This document shows, piece by piece, positions 35,895 through 46,785 of a stretch of DNA of 64,000 nt (positions are counted from its first letter, which is position 1; every line of letters starts with the position of its first letter). The stretch is from Chalara sp. BL73 (Eukaryota > Ascomycota > Leotiomycetes > Helotiales). The notes below the pieces were generated by a model. The model was given only the letters and a program-made list of their open reading frames with translations. It did no database searches and had not been told where the DNA came from. The stretch lies in contig CAKJVC010000068.1 of NCBI GenBank assembly GCA_918026815.1, positions 1,054,001 to 1,118,000 on the forward strand, written 5' to 3'. The position numbers and the translations under genes are program-made.

Positions 35895-37004
35895 ATGCTT
35901 AATGATAAGAGAATGAACAGAACTAGCAAGTGGTTATCTACGGTCGCCTTCCTGGCCCTTATCGAGAGCATAACTGCCCGGGCCATTGATCCAGATGCCA
36001 TCATCTGGTCACAGCCAACAATTACAACAACCTTGCATATTGTGTTAGATATTCTTTGATTGGAAACTCTAAGAGGCCCCATTCAAACTTATTGTGGTGG
36101 CTATGAAACCAATGCTTGCCTCTATCAACCAAACCATCTAGGCAAGTGCGTTGGTGTTTCTGCTGCTCGAGTGTTGAGTCAATGCTCAGATTATCATGAC
36201 CAAGCCCTCGCCACCAACATACTCCTGTCCTACTACAGTTCAAAAGGGTACCCGTCTATTCTGTATCCCACAATCTTCTAGACCACAGGTGCGTGCACTC
36301 CAACGACAGTACCTAGCGCCACAATGAGCATCTACGTCATGTCCTATCTCACGGAGGTTGTGAAGCGCTCCTCGTCGACAACAGAGTTTCAATTTCCGAC
36401 CGTCCTTTTGGGTTTGATTTCTTTCGTCGTTTTGATCTTATGTCTGGCCGGCATCCACTAAAGGTTCTCGTTGGCATCCGTGTTCAGCCCAAGAAAAGGC
36501 ACAACAGACGACTTCAACCCCCCGCCAACTACTGCTACGCATCCTAATCCAATTCTAACATCGTCAGTCATATCCTCAACACTTTCAGTCACCTCTCTAA
36601 CATTCTCCCAACCACTATCTTCCCAGAGCACTACCGCAAGTGTTTCACTATATACATCCACTACACAACCCTCGTCATCTTCCTCCATTCCTACCACCCA
36701 AGTGATCCCGGCGACTCCGACACCCAGCCCTTCATCAAACCACAACAAACAGTTCGGCACAGCTGAGATTTTTGGGATCATTATCGCTATTTTTGGAGTT
36801 ATCATAGCATTTTTGACGTTACATTTTTCAAGGAGAAAAGAATCTGTGGCCGTTCCCCACTTTCATGGTATCACCATAGAACTGAAGTTGGTTATCAAGA
36901 CGGTCCAGATAACTATGGGAACTCGTTGGAATCAGTACCAAGCAGACGGTAGCAAAAAAATAATAATTAAAGGAATATCGAGCCAGAACGTATTTAGACA
37001 CTGA
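35895..37004 (+). pseudogene. cysteine-containing, Ser/Thr-rich membrane protein gene with three in-frame stops
   Basis: One reading frame from the ATG at 35895 (or 35913) to 37004 encodes a coherent protein. It has a signal peptide (WLSTVAFLALIESITARA), a Cys-containing extracellular domain (TYCGGYETNACLYQPNHLGKCVG, here split by residue as YCGGYETNAC and LYQPNHLGKCVG, then VLSQCSDYHDQALAT), a hydrophobic stretch (VLLGLISFVVLILCLAGI), a long Ser/Thr-rich stalk and a final membrane helix (AEIFGIIIAIFGVIIAFLTL) followed by RRK. It is interrupted by TGA at 36057-36059, TAG at 36279-36281 and TAA at 36459-36461. Each would become a sense codon by one T-to-C change. I found no intron of a length that removes the stops and keeps the frame for the second and third. 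The family is unknown to me. An unrecognised intron around the first stop remains possible. Confidence 0.6.
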
Positions 37005-37499
37005 GCCATAGTAGACGTACAATGAATATCTCGCAAATATTCATCTTTTAATACTCAACCTTACGTTTTGTCTCTTGCAGAGCACCGCGCCATTCCAAAG
37101 AAATCGATAATTTCTCCACCCACAACCTTGCAAATCGTTTACTATATCCTTAGACCTTTCTAGTCAGGACTGAGGTGGTCACTATTTCTACTTGTCATCA
37201 TCAATCACGTAAGCTATATTTCATTCGCGGTCGATTTGCTAATTCTTAGAAAGCCATAAGATTCATTCTAGGTGCATGAACAATTTATGGGTACACTTAA
37301 TTCATGGACAAGCAGAGTTACAACGTTGCACCACCGCCACATAAGGCTAAACCCCACTCTTGCCCACCTCCAGCCCCTATCACTAGATCATGGTATAATA
37401 GTGATATTTCTCGAGGATTTTAGAACTCGCTACACGACCTTTTGAATTCATAGTAAATCTGCGACTCTAACACAGGTATACTGCATTACCCATAACGTT
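37005..37499. other. intergenic region
   Basis: About 495 bp, the probable promoter of the next gene. No specific site is seen. Confidence 0.5.
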
Positions 37500-38778
37500 A
37501 TGTATCATCCAAAAGTGGGAGACCGGCTGGACAGCCTCGATACCCCATCAATGATTGTTGACCTCGACGTAATGGAAGAAAATATTCGGAAGCTAATGGG
37601 AGTTCTGAAACCAAAGAATGTCAATATCCGGCCGCATCTCAAGACTACAAAAAGTCCAACCCTGGCGAAAAAATTGGTCAAGGCAGGTGCTAAAGGGGGA
37701 TGCGTGGCAAAGCTTAGCGAGGCAGAGATCATGGCCGCAGAAGGTTTTGACGATATATTAATCACCTGCGAAATTGTTGGAACAGCCAAGGTTCGCCGCC
37801 TCGTCGAACTTTTCCGCAATCATCCTAAAATCCAAATCGTGATTGATAGCGAGTATGGAGCTACTACTATAGATAAGGCCTTGGCTTCCTCTGGTATTGA
37901 GATACCAATCCAAGTCCTACTTGATCTTGATGTTGGCTTGCACCGCACTGGTGTTGCCCCGGAATCAGCTCTAGCTCTTGCAACACACATTGCGTCCTTA
38001 AAGCATCTGAACCTCTTGGGGATACAAGGTTATGAAGGACATCTTCAACATGTTCACAGCCGTGAGGAGCGGGAATCCGAATGCCGGGCATCAATGACGA
38101 CTCTTGTTGGCACGGCCAACATGTTACGGGAGAATGGTTTTGACATCCAGGTCGTTACCACTGGCGGAACCGGCACAGCTGAAGTTTGCGCAAGCACTCC
38201 TGGCGTCACGGAAGTGCAGCCAGGCTCGTTCATATTCATGGATTCGGATTACCGTAATGCCGTGGGCAGCTTCTATTCGCAAAGCCTTACCATCCTCTCC
38301 ACAGTCATCAGCAAGTCCGGATCAGAACGTCGTGTTACAATCGATGCTGGGCTGAAGTCACTTACAACTGACAGCGGTTTTGCCGAGCCGAAGGATATGC
38401 CTGGATTTACTTATACGCCAATGGGCGACGAACAGTCCGTCTGATTTCTTTACAAATACGTCGGTATTCAACGGGAGCTGGGAGCTTAAGAGTCGACATG
38501 GGACTTGAGACAACTCGTTTTATCTTGCCAATCTCAGCTCTTGAAAGACAATTAAGCTTCCTGCTCCCACATGGGAAGTAACTGGAACTAGTGCTAATTT
38601 GTTGGGCAGTGGCTGGTTGAGCTGGGAAGAAGGACCCGGTTTGTCAATTGGTGCCCGTGTTGAGATGATCCCAAGCCACATTGATCCTACAGTGAATCTC
38701 CACGACTTCTACTACGCCTATCGCCAAGGGGTGATCGAAGAGATCTGGCCTGTTGCAACCCGGGGGAAAGTTCAATAG
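37500..38778 (+). CDS. D-threonine aldolase / D-serine dehydratase-like PLP enzyme, possibly broken
   Basis: Fold-type III PLP enzyme (alanine-racemase-like barrel). Exon 1 starts at 37500 and shows LDTPSMIVDLDVMEENI, the PLP-lysine region RPHLKTTKS, LLDLDVGLHRTGV, GIQGYEGHLQH, TTGGTGTAE, VQPGSFIFMDSDYR and GLKSLTTDSG. The C-terminus RVEMIPSHIDPTVNLHDFYYAYRQG...WPVATRGKVQ ends at 38776-38778. The H-x-D pair (SHID) resembles D-threonine aldolases, while D-serine dehydratases have H-x-C. If intron 38435-38537 is used, the expected GDEH is restored but a TGA follows at 38542-38544. An alternative donor at 38438-38439 with an acceptor near 38546 avoids the stop but replaces the His by Gln. So the gene is either freshly inactivated or has an altered metal-site region. 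Without splicing the frame stops at 38444 (314 aa), losing the C-terminal metal site. Confidence 0.75.
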
Positions 38779-39969
38779 CTTTAACGTACTACAAATAGTC
38801 AGTATACCCATCGATTTTTTTCGGAGCCATTGTTGCATTTTTATTATTCCTTATGAGGAGAAGGAAGCGACTCTGTATTTACCAAGATGGTAACACTGGA
38901 GATGCTATCAGGAAGAAAGAAGATCCTTTTTTTTCTTCGGCTGTAATTTGAGCTTTTCGCTTATGGAGAACGGTGTCAAGTGGTATATAAGGATATTTAG
39001 CCTGTTATTCCCTTCTTCTCTTGCTTTGTGTTGTCTAGCCTATGTCAGCTAATAACCAAGTGTCCGTCCCTTTTAGAAAACTCTTACTCAGGCTAACGTT
39101 ACTTAGAGAACTACCTACCAATAGAACCATCCACCTCTCCAGCTAAGATTCACGTTTTTCTCGGCGAATTTGTGGCCTGCTTGCCCTACGTCAGGTGTTC
39201 GTCGGTCCAATGCTTGTGCCATGTTCCATATCGCTTTCGTGATCTCCAGTGCGTTTAACTCTCAACTCCAAGCCGCATAGGGCTTTTATTCTATTTTTCC
39301 ATTCTCACCTATCATCTCAAATCAAAATAGCGTCGAGCTTAAGCCTAATCAAGCCATACTCTAAAACAAGACTAACGCTAACGCCAACGCTCATATCCTC
39401 CTAACATGTAATTCCTCAGATCAGCATTCTTCTGTTCAAGTTACGGAAACATCAGCACCGGCCACAAAGCGAGGTCGCAGTAGCTTTCCGGCTGAGATTT
39501 CGCCCATACATCTGGGTCCACTTTTGCAACACCCTTAAGCCGTTCGGCTAGATTGATATCCGAACTAGTAGCAACCAGCCTTGGTTCTGCGGCAGGTATA
39601 CCCGGGGCATCCCACCATTATTCCGAAACCGATTCGAATCACAGCCGTCGATCAAAATGCTGCGTTTCTTGATCCTTGTCCCGTGTTACGATCGGCGTCG
39701 GCGCGGCTAAAGGCATCTCTTTGAAGCTTTTAAGCTTTTCAGCTTCCTATTCTTCATCGGTTTTTCTTCTTATTGTTTCCTCAGGTTCGACGACAGACGA
39801 GATGTATATACTTGATTTATAAGGGTGCTCTGCTTGTTGTTCGATACCCAGATACAAGTGCATATTTGGAACATTGTTTCTTCTTTTGCTTTTGGGCGTT
39901 AATTTTGTGTTTGTGACTAGATTTTGAGTTGCACGTTTAGTTTGAAGCATTGTGTTTAATCTCATAAAT
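38779..39969. other. intergenic region
   Basis: About 1.2 kb without a convincing gene. It contains the promoter of the sulfotransferase-like gene and no clear repeats. Confidence 0.5.
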
Positions 39970-40894
39970 ATGGGCCAAGCGCCATCCATACCCACAGATC
40001 TGTCGCAGGAACCGCTCGTCATAGGCGCTGGATTCTCTCGAACTGGGACGGTATCTTTTGCTTTGGCTTTGGAGAGGCTACTCAAAGGACCAGTATGTCA
40101 TTCTGGAACTGCGATATTGTTACGAGAAGAGTGTATGTTTGATATGGCTTCCTAATCATCTGATTTGACTGGAGTTTGAGCAAAGAAGGCTTATAAGTGT
40201 TCAGCGTATGTACGGAAATGGATATCAATCTTGAATCCAAAAGCAAGCGACAAGTCTAGGAGGAAGGAGCTGAAAGAAGTAACTGCCGGTTATGTCGCCA
40301 CGACTGATACACCAGCAATTGCATTCACGAAAGAGCTTGCTGAGCTCTATCCCAATGCTGTGGTGATCTGCTCGACGAGAGAAAAAAACGACTGGTACAA
40401 AAGTGCCAGTGCTCTTTTTCAGAATACGGGTCTTTGGTGGCTGGATATCATGTTCTACCCAATGCCTACGCTGAGGTGGTTTGGAAGGTGGAGGGACGGG
40501 ATGGGAGCCAGACTCAAGAGTATCTATGGCGTCCCCAAGTCTGAAATGAATGGGCCACGTAAGTTCCTCGTTCCTCCGCCGAGCACTTTCTCTGTGACAT
40601 GAGTCCATACTGATCATTTCAGAACTCCTTACCATGCACGAAGAGTACGTCAAGCAAAGTGTGCCCCCGGAAAGACTTTTCTTCTTCAATGTTAAGGATG
40701 GCTGGGAACCGCTATGCAAGATCCTTAAGTGTCCTGTTCCAGATGAGCCATTTCCGAGAGTCAATGATGGAAAAAGCATGCAGGATTTCTTTGAAAAGAT
40801 TGTCAAGGCTGCAATCCTAAGGTGGCTACAGATCTTTTCAGTGATCGCGATCGTGACTTTCACATCGTTATATTTGTGGAGGTCAGGGCGATGA
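39970..40894 (+). CDS. P-loop sulfotransferase-family protein (Sulfotransfer_4 type)
   Basis: Exons 39970-40132, 40205-40558 and 40623-40894 give 262 aa with consistent phases. The N-terminal PLVIGAGFSRTGTVSFALALERLL is the PAPS-binding-like P-loop (GFSRTGT) of this family. YVRKWISILNP, then AFTKELAELYPNAVVICSTREKNDWYKS, are the other shared blocks; the STRE segment matches the 3'-phosphate-binding region. The tail FFFNVKDGWEPLCKILKCPVPDEPFPRVND is the usual family ending. A hydrophobic C-terminal segment (LQIFSVIAIVTFTSLYLW) suggests a tail anchor. Substrates of these fungal proteins are not established, so a sulfotransferase reaction is an assumption from the fold. The gene is convergent with the next one. 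Confidence 0.88.
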
Positions 40895-41106
40895 GGCAAC
40901 TTGAAGGTGTTTATCGAAGATATAGAATCACCGCAGGAGCTGGTGACTTTATAAATAGACAAACAGAAGAGTGGCTTCCCAAGAGAGCCTGCTAAATAAA
41001 ATAGAAATGATTCAAAGAACGACCGGAGCACCCTTGGGAGAGCCTTTATTTTACCGTTTTTATTTATTTGCTGTTACAGAAGGCATCGGCCCGCTCGAAA
41101 AGGACG

Positions 41107-42195
41107 TTAACCTGAGCTTCTTCTGTAATCGATCTCTGGAAACCCATCCACTGAGCCATCAAGCAAGCTCCCTTTACCACCCTTAAACCATTTATCGAAA
41201 AATGACACCAGCAACGCAGTCTCAACGATGAACATCCTCTCACCACTCAGGAAGGCAGCATTCTCTGGATCACCATCCGGTCTCAATACATTGGCCAGAT
41301 AGAGCCTATCGGAATAGTGGTGGTGCTTTGTGACATTGACGCCGATTTCCCTCTTCCAGCCTTTCAGAGTATCATAGAAGGCTCCCCAGGTAGGATCCCC
41401 TTTACCATGCGACGTGCTAGCCAGCAAGAGAAACGGCTTATCGCGCTCCAATGTCGTGTTCCCGAGGAATCCCATGGAGCCATCCATATTGACACCCACG
41501 ACAAACCGCACGTCATTAAACACCAATGCAGCAGCCGTACATCCGCCCAGGGAAGAACCTAATGCACCGATTTTCTCAAGGGGTAGCTTCCCCCTGAACC
41601 CGGGGATTCTGGGATGTTGTCCCAGATCCTCAAGAATGAAGAAAATATCAGACTTGCGCCTCGTGACAAACTCCCATAAGGGCTGGAGGCTGTTCTCGAT
41701 ATACGTCGCATTTCGTCCATCGGGATACTCGATAAAACTGGAATCGATAGGATGGTCCATAGTAACGACTATATACCCGTGGCTCGCCAGATCCTGGGCA
41801 GCGCCCGCATAGTAAACTTTTGAATTCCCATATCCCGGTTCAAAGAAGATGACTGGGAAGTCTTGGTGGTTGTGGAGGATGGGAGTGGAGCTGTATGCAA
41901 GCATGGAGACGGTGGCGGATGAGCCCGGCGGGAGACTGAGCCAATTGTCCGTATAGACGTTTGTTTGGGGCCCAAAAGCCGTGGCATGGGTGGAGTTTGC
42001 GCATGCTGAGGTTGGGTAGAAGATTGAGGCTGTGAGGTCTCGTGAGGGCTCGATAGAGGTATTATTTAACTCGTAGGAGACGATCCCAACCTCGTATGAA
42101 CCAGTGAGTACAGGTGGCAGAAAAACGCAATTCGCGATGGCTACACACGTTATAAGAGCGAGAGAAGTATCTCGAAGCGTCCGTATAGGCCCCAT
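41107..42195 (-). CDS. secreted PAF-acetylhydrolase-like alpha/beta hydrolase
   Basis: Single exon, 362 aa from the ATG at 42195. An in-frame ATG at 42258 would add 21 polar residues before the signal peptide and is less likely. The N-terminus TSLALITCVAIANCVFLPP is a signal peptide. The core shows FYPTSACANS, FPVIFFEPGYGNSKVYYAG, LASHGYIVVTMDHPIDSSFIEYPDG, the nucleophile elbow GALGSSLGGCTA (GxSxG), VVGVNMDGSMGF with a likely catalytic Asp, and KHHHYSDRLYL with a likely catalytic His. This is the plan of platelet-activating-factor acetylhydrolase (PF03403)-like esterases. Several NxT/S sites fit a secreted glycoprotein. The natural substrate is unknown; short-chain acyl esters are plausible. 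Confidence 0.88.
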   Translation of the reverse strand: MGPIRTLRDTSLALITCVAIANCVFLPPVLTGSYEVGIVSYELNNTSIEPSRDLTASIFYPTSACANSTHATAFGPQTNVYTDNWLSLPPGSSATVSMLAYSSTPILHNHQDFPVIFFEPGYGNSKVYYAGAAQDLASHGYIVVTMDHPIDSSFIEYPDGRNATYIENSLQPLWEFVTRRKSDIFFILEDLGQHPRIPGFRGKLPLEKIGALGSSLGGCTAAALVFNDVRFVVGVNMDGSMGFLGNTTLERDKPFLLLASTSHGKGDPTWGAFYDTLKGWKREIGVNVTKHHHYSDRLYLANVLRPDGDPENAAFLSGERMFIVETALLVSFFDKWFKGGKGSLLDGSVDGFPEIDYRRSSG

Positions 42196-43132
42196 GGTTT
42201 TGCCCCTATGAAAGCTCGAAGCCAAAAAGCCGGGAGAAGCTGATCTGTAAATTAACAAGAAATTTCAGCCATTTATACCAATGGTTAGCCTTTCAATTAG
42301 CTTGGCTTCTCACGCGCTTAAAAATATTGCGCTGTGCCTCTGGACAGCAGCCCAAACACCAATCTTTAACCTTGAAGATCATGTCGGCTGAATACAATCT
42401 AGATCTGGATACGCACGGTGGTAATTGGCGTAAGCTCCCGAGCTGCTGATTCTGCTGGATCACCTCGACACATGCGTTAAAATGACTCTGCATACTGTAT
42501 TACGAGAACTTGCCCAAAACACACCAAAGGATTTCAGCAAGGGTTCTGAGAGGGGCTCGGTCAAGCCGCCTTTTCATGTAGAGACTTGTTGCCAATTCAA
42601 TTGAAGAGTGCTCATCTCGAGGCTGGTCGCCTTTCAGATGGAAATAATAAGGCGGTGGCTATGGATGTCTGTCCCCAGGTCTGAAGATACTGATAATGAG
42701 GCCCACATACCTTTGGCCAAAAGCTAAAGAGCGATATCTATTTTCACCAGGCGATGTTGCCAAATGCTGCCCTTCAAGTGGACCAACCTCTTTTTTGGCT
42801 CTTGGCGTATCGAGGACTATTGGGCTTCGGGTAATTATCTACTCCAAGCTGTCGGAAAATCGTTAGTTGGGATCCAGGTGAAGACACGATAGGGAAGGCT
42901 GGTATTGTAGTACAACGACAGCAACCACCAAGTTACAACGCGACAGATTGATCGTTATGACTCTGTGAGTTGGTTAGACTTGGAAACCACTTGAAGGATC
43001 AATAAAGTAGTCCCGCAGTAGCACTTTCCTTGGGAATAAGGGCAGGCAACACAAATGTAATCGAACTCAATCAGCTTAGCCCTGGGCGGAACTCCTTCAT
43101 TGTTGACATTCTGTCCTACGGGAACTTAAACT
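42196..43132. other. intergenic region
   Basis: About 940 bp with no gene-like frame. It includes the promoter of the esterase. Confidence 0.5.
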
Positions 43133-43912
43133 TTATGTCAAATCGCATTTTCTGAGAGACCTTCGGCCCAGGAAGGCCTCAATCAGATCCTGCCGACCCA
43201 AACCTCGAGCATTTAATTGCAATTCTTGAAGCTCCCCAATCAGAAACTCATGGAGTTGATCTCTCGCCCGGAAGTCCAGCTTTGCTGCATGCTCGGCCCT
43301 TGCTAACTGACTGCACGCTCCGATAACCATGAACAATAGCAATATTAGCGCAAAGCGCTCGTTGCACATGAAAATGGTCTGCTGCTGGGAATTCGTACTA
43401 TTCCTCCATCTCTCCCAGTCCTCCCACGTCGCATTCATGCTTGCCCCTGCTTGTCGATGCCCACGGCTCTGGAACGTATTGCTATACTCCATATTGGCAG
43501 GCTGTCTCTGGGACATGCCGGTTTGAGCACGACTGGAGTTTGTTTCCCATCCTAGGCCTAGGTCATCGTACGCCTTTCTCCTCGCGGGGTCCGAGAGTAT
43601 CATGTTCGCGGTCACGATGAGAAGGTAGCGCTCTGCCCTTGTAGCCTTGGAGATTCCGTGATCCACCGTATACTGCCATCGATCAGGATGATAGACCTTG
43701 ATCAGTTCACAGAAGCGTTGCTTCCTGTACGGAGCATCTCTCGGTTGCTCCAATATCTCGTACGGAGTGCAATTGGGCCCAGACGGCCAGCGTCCAAGTC
43801 CGCGATCGTATGATTGATCACTCGCCTTTTTGGTAGGCTTGCCTCGTATCGAGGTAGCATAATGCTTTGCCATAATTCGTAGCTTCACGGGAATCTTCCT
43901 TTGGCTCATCAT
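43133..43912 (-). CDS. J-domain (DnaJ-like) protein with a C-terminal membrane segment
   Basis: Single exon, 259 aa. The J domain spans roughly residues 45-125: TPYEILEQPRDAPY, then KQRFCELIKVYHPDRW with the HPD motif that stimulates Hsp70 ATPase, and ILSDPARRKAYDDLGLGW. The N-terminus (KLRIMAKHYATSIRGKPTKKAS) is basic and may target mitochondria. A hydrophobic stretch FALILLLFMVIGACSQLA near residue 190 is a probable membrane helix. The protein is a small specialised J protein of the type common in fungi. Its partner is unknown. The start could equally be the second Met. Confidence 0.85.
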   Translation of the reverse strand: MMSQRKIPVKLRIMAKHYATSIRGKPTKKASDQSYDRGLGRWPSGPNCTPYEILEQPRDAPYRKQRFCELIKVYHPDRWQYTVDHGISKATRAERYLLIVTANMILSDPARRKAYDDLGLGWETNSSRAQTGMSQRQPANMEYSNTFQSRGHRQAGASMNATWEDWERWRNSTNSQQQTIFMCNERFALILLLFMVIGACSQLARAEHAAKLDFRARDQLHEFLIGELQELQLNARGLGRQDLIEAFLGRRSLRKCDLT

Positions 43913-45163
43913 GGCAGTTAGCTATTTATAAAAGAGAAGAATATAATGCCCCGGAAGACGTAGAGCATTGACGAATATGCCATTTTATTGCCAGACGGAG
44001 GGATGTTAACTTGTTCAAGTACCACATGCTTTGGTTTGAGGCAGAAGCCATCATATGCACGTGACGGGAGGTCAGTAAGGCGGTGCAGTTTGCGTTGATT
44101 TGCGCACGTTACACCAGTTCCATTGCGTGAACCTGCTTCTCGGAATGCAAGCACCATTGGCGGATCTTCTTGTGTCTCAATAGTAATGCAGCAGCCTTGC
44201 GTTCCTGCATTTGTTGTGAGCTTAATCTTTGATGGAGACCGATACATCTCGCAAAAGTGCTCATATCAGACAATTACAGCGCCTCAATTGTAATAGCGCA
44301 TGTTTTGCACACAGAACGGAAAGACCATGGATATTTATATACCGTCTACTGCAGCAACCGCACCATACATATGCTACTTTGAGCACATTGAATGTCTGAG
44401 TCTTTTTCTCGAACAGTACTACAGCAAAAGACATACATAGAGGCTGCTTAATTCTTACAATAGATGTGATTAAGAAGTAAACCTAAGAGGCATTAATTTA
44501 TTATATATTTCTCTGTGCTAGATAAGCGAGTATGTCTCATGTTCGAAGGAAGGCGATACTTGGCCGGAGTGATGTATTCGTAGTAGCAGAAGAAGTGATT
44601 TTCGGCAGGAAAATATTAGTGGTAATGACAAATCTATGTTTCGTGAGTGGGGATCTGTTCCATTTTGCATACTGTGAGTTCGCAATCTTTCCAATTGGGA
44701 AACTTGCTCATATAGCCTCACCCCGTCGCTAAGCGGGTGCAATATTGCACATGTGCTGCATGCCTTGCCACACGGACCCAAGTAACTGGGTTGCCTTTAA
44801 GGGTTGAATAAAGCTATCCATTCAAAAGCTGCCGTGTGGAATGATTTTGGAAGTTGCTGCCCATTTGCTTATATTTTGCGTAGCAGAGTGTAGTATTAGG
44901 AAGTCGAGATGGAGTTCCCCGTTTCCCTCAACATGCCTGGTAAACCAATGATCTAGTATCCAACTTACAACAAATCTGCTGAAGAGGACGCGGCAATCTC
45001 CAGAGCTGTGCATATATGCAGGTCATATGGCATCCGTCTGCAGCAGAAGAGCAATTGCCGGCTTATCGCCTTATTTAATTACACAGGCCCCATTCCACCT
45101 TCAGGTCAATTTATGTTTCTGAGCAGACGGCTACCTCACAAAGCAATTCTCAATTAAAGTATC
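43913..45163. other. intergenic region
   Basis: About 1.25 kb. A 109-codon minus-strand frame at 43918-44247 lacks any motif and was not accepted. No repeats are obvious. Confidence 0.5.
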
Positions 45164-46015
45164 ATGAGCCGTTTTAGCTATCCGGCGCAAGGAGCAGTCC
45201 GGGCTGTAGAGGTCTTCATCACTGTCACCACACTAGCGTTGTTCTGTTGCGCGTTCCCCGACCGGTTCAGAACGAAGTTATGGGAAGCTGGAGGCGAAAA
45301 GGGATGGAACTCAAACCCGAATTTACGTATCTACTTCTATGCAAATCATAAAGAACCACCTCCGGTACCCCTGATTTGGAGCCAAAGGTACGATAATGTT
45401 GCAATTGACTAGGGCTCAAAGCCTTGCCAGAAATCTATACTGACCCTGACACAGCTTAACTACCTCCAACTTAAGTGTTGCCCTCCTGGCAGCGAGCCTC
45501 TGCCTCACACGAATAGTGCTGGATGAGCTTGAGTACGATGGCACGATCACATTCATGTTGAATGACATGTTGCTATCCAGCTTCTGGATGTACAGCGTCT
45601 CGGCACAGTCGTCTGCTGATCTGACGGATCCAACGCATCTCAGTCAGCGACCATGGTACCTAGAAAAGAGCTGCGATGCGGTTAGTGACCGTTACCTCCA
45701 AGCATGCATGATTGCAAAGATTTCGTACGGATTCTCAGTTGCCTCTATGTAAGCTCCGCACTATACATGATCATTTAAGCTTTGCACTCTTCCGAGCTTT
45801 CTTTGTCCATGTCATTATGATTATAGGGAAAGAAGGAGTATATCACACCCAAGAAACAAAGGTGGACTAACATTGAACTATACAGGATTTTCTTCACGGG
45901 GAGGCTCATGATTTCAGTGCTTCGTCTAGTGTATTTGTGTGGCATGGATACCACATCTAAAAGGACCAAGGCCTGTCTTTTACCAGACATTCGTTGGATA
46001 CAAGCATCGCCTTAG
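45164..46015 (+). CDS. uncharacterised four-helix membrane protein
   Basis: Exons 45164-45387, 45455-45748 and 45886-46015 give 215 aa with consistent phases. I do not recognise the family. Four hydrophobic segments are visible: VEVFITVTTLALFCCAF near residue 15, LSVALLAASLCLTRIVL near 80, ITFMLNDMLLSSFWMYSV near 105 and YGFSVASMIFFTGRLMISVL near 165. A loop rich in Ser/Asp/Pro with two Cys (SCDAVSDRYLQAC) precedes the last helix. The size and helix layout recall the MARVEL-like small membrane proteins of ascomycetes, but that is only a topological resemblance. It lies just upstream of the ferric reductase on the same strand. Confidence 0.75.
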
Positions 46016-46785
46016 TTCGCATCACTCAAATAACAAAAAGTATTGTTCAAAATACTCGACAGATTTTTGGTTTAATTTGATATATTACTATTTAGGCTTG
46101 CCCAAAATTATTTAGTAGTACATTTTATATCTCTTATCATATATGTAATTAGCTCTGATTTATAACCGGATGAAAGGTAATTTATTTCCATGCCTAGTTC
46201 CCGGTTCTTAATTAATTTAGAGTAAATATTGGTGGAGCATTTGATGCTGACCACCCCCCACTGTTACTTTACGCTAGTCCTTCAAAGAATTTGAATCCTA
46301 GAGCTTTCCCCACGGGTATTAACCGGGCTTGTTCCACAGGCAAGAGGTATCATAACGTATGAATCATCTTATACATTTCCTACAAGGGTGAATCAACCAT
46401 ATCACCAATAGGATTTCTCATTTCCCTTTGCTTACTAGAAGTCCTGCGAATAAGTGGAAAGTTAAGATACAATGGGACCTTTTAAAGAGGGGCACTATGC
46501 CAGGGCAAAACACACTAAAATCCGCAAAACCAGAGGTCTCGAATTAGTTATATGTTTGATTTAATTCCTCATTGGAAAATGTAGTATGTGAGTTAACACG
46601 GTCCTGGAGTAACGGACGTAGTCGGCTTTCGCCGCAAGTGGACTTCTCAAGTGACGTTTTCATGATAAGTCTCTTACTGCTTCCAAGGATTGCGAGTTTG
46701 TTAGCGGCCAATTTTGCTCTGTGTCTTTAGAAGGGGAAAAAAGAATATATTTTGAGCTATACCATTCGCCTCGGTGTTTTTCAAG
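46016..46785. promoter_or_regulatory. promoter region of the ferric reductase
   Basis: AT-rich 770 bp upstream of the reductase ATG. It contains TGATAA cores on the minus strand near 46133 and on the plus strand near 46661, compatible with an iron-responsive GATA factor. It also has a TTTGCTC element at 46713-46719. All are short sites that could occur by chance. Confidence 0.45.
46713..46719 (+). promoter_or_regulatory. copper-response-like element TTTGCTC
   Basis: TTTGCTC equals the yeast Mac1 copper-response element found upstream of FRE1 and CTR1/CTR3. It stands 66 bp before the ATG of this ferric reductase. A single heptamer is weak evidence. Confidence 0.35.

Noticed and set aside
43918..44247. 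109-codon minus-strand frame next to the J-domain gene
   Set aside because: No signal peptide or domain. It may be leader sequence of the J-domain gene.
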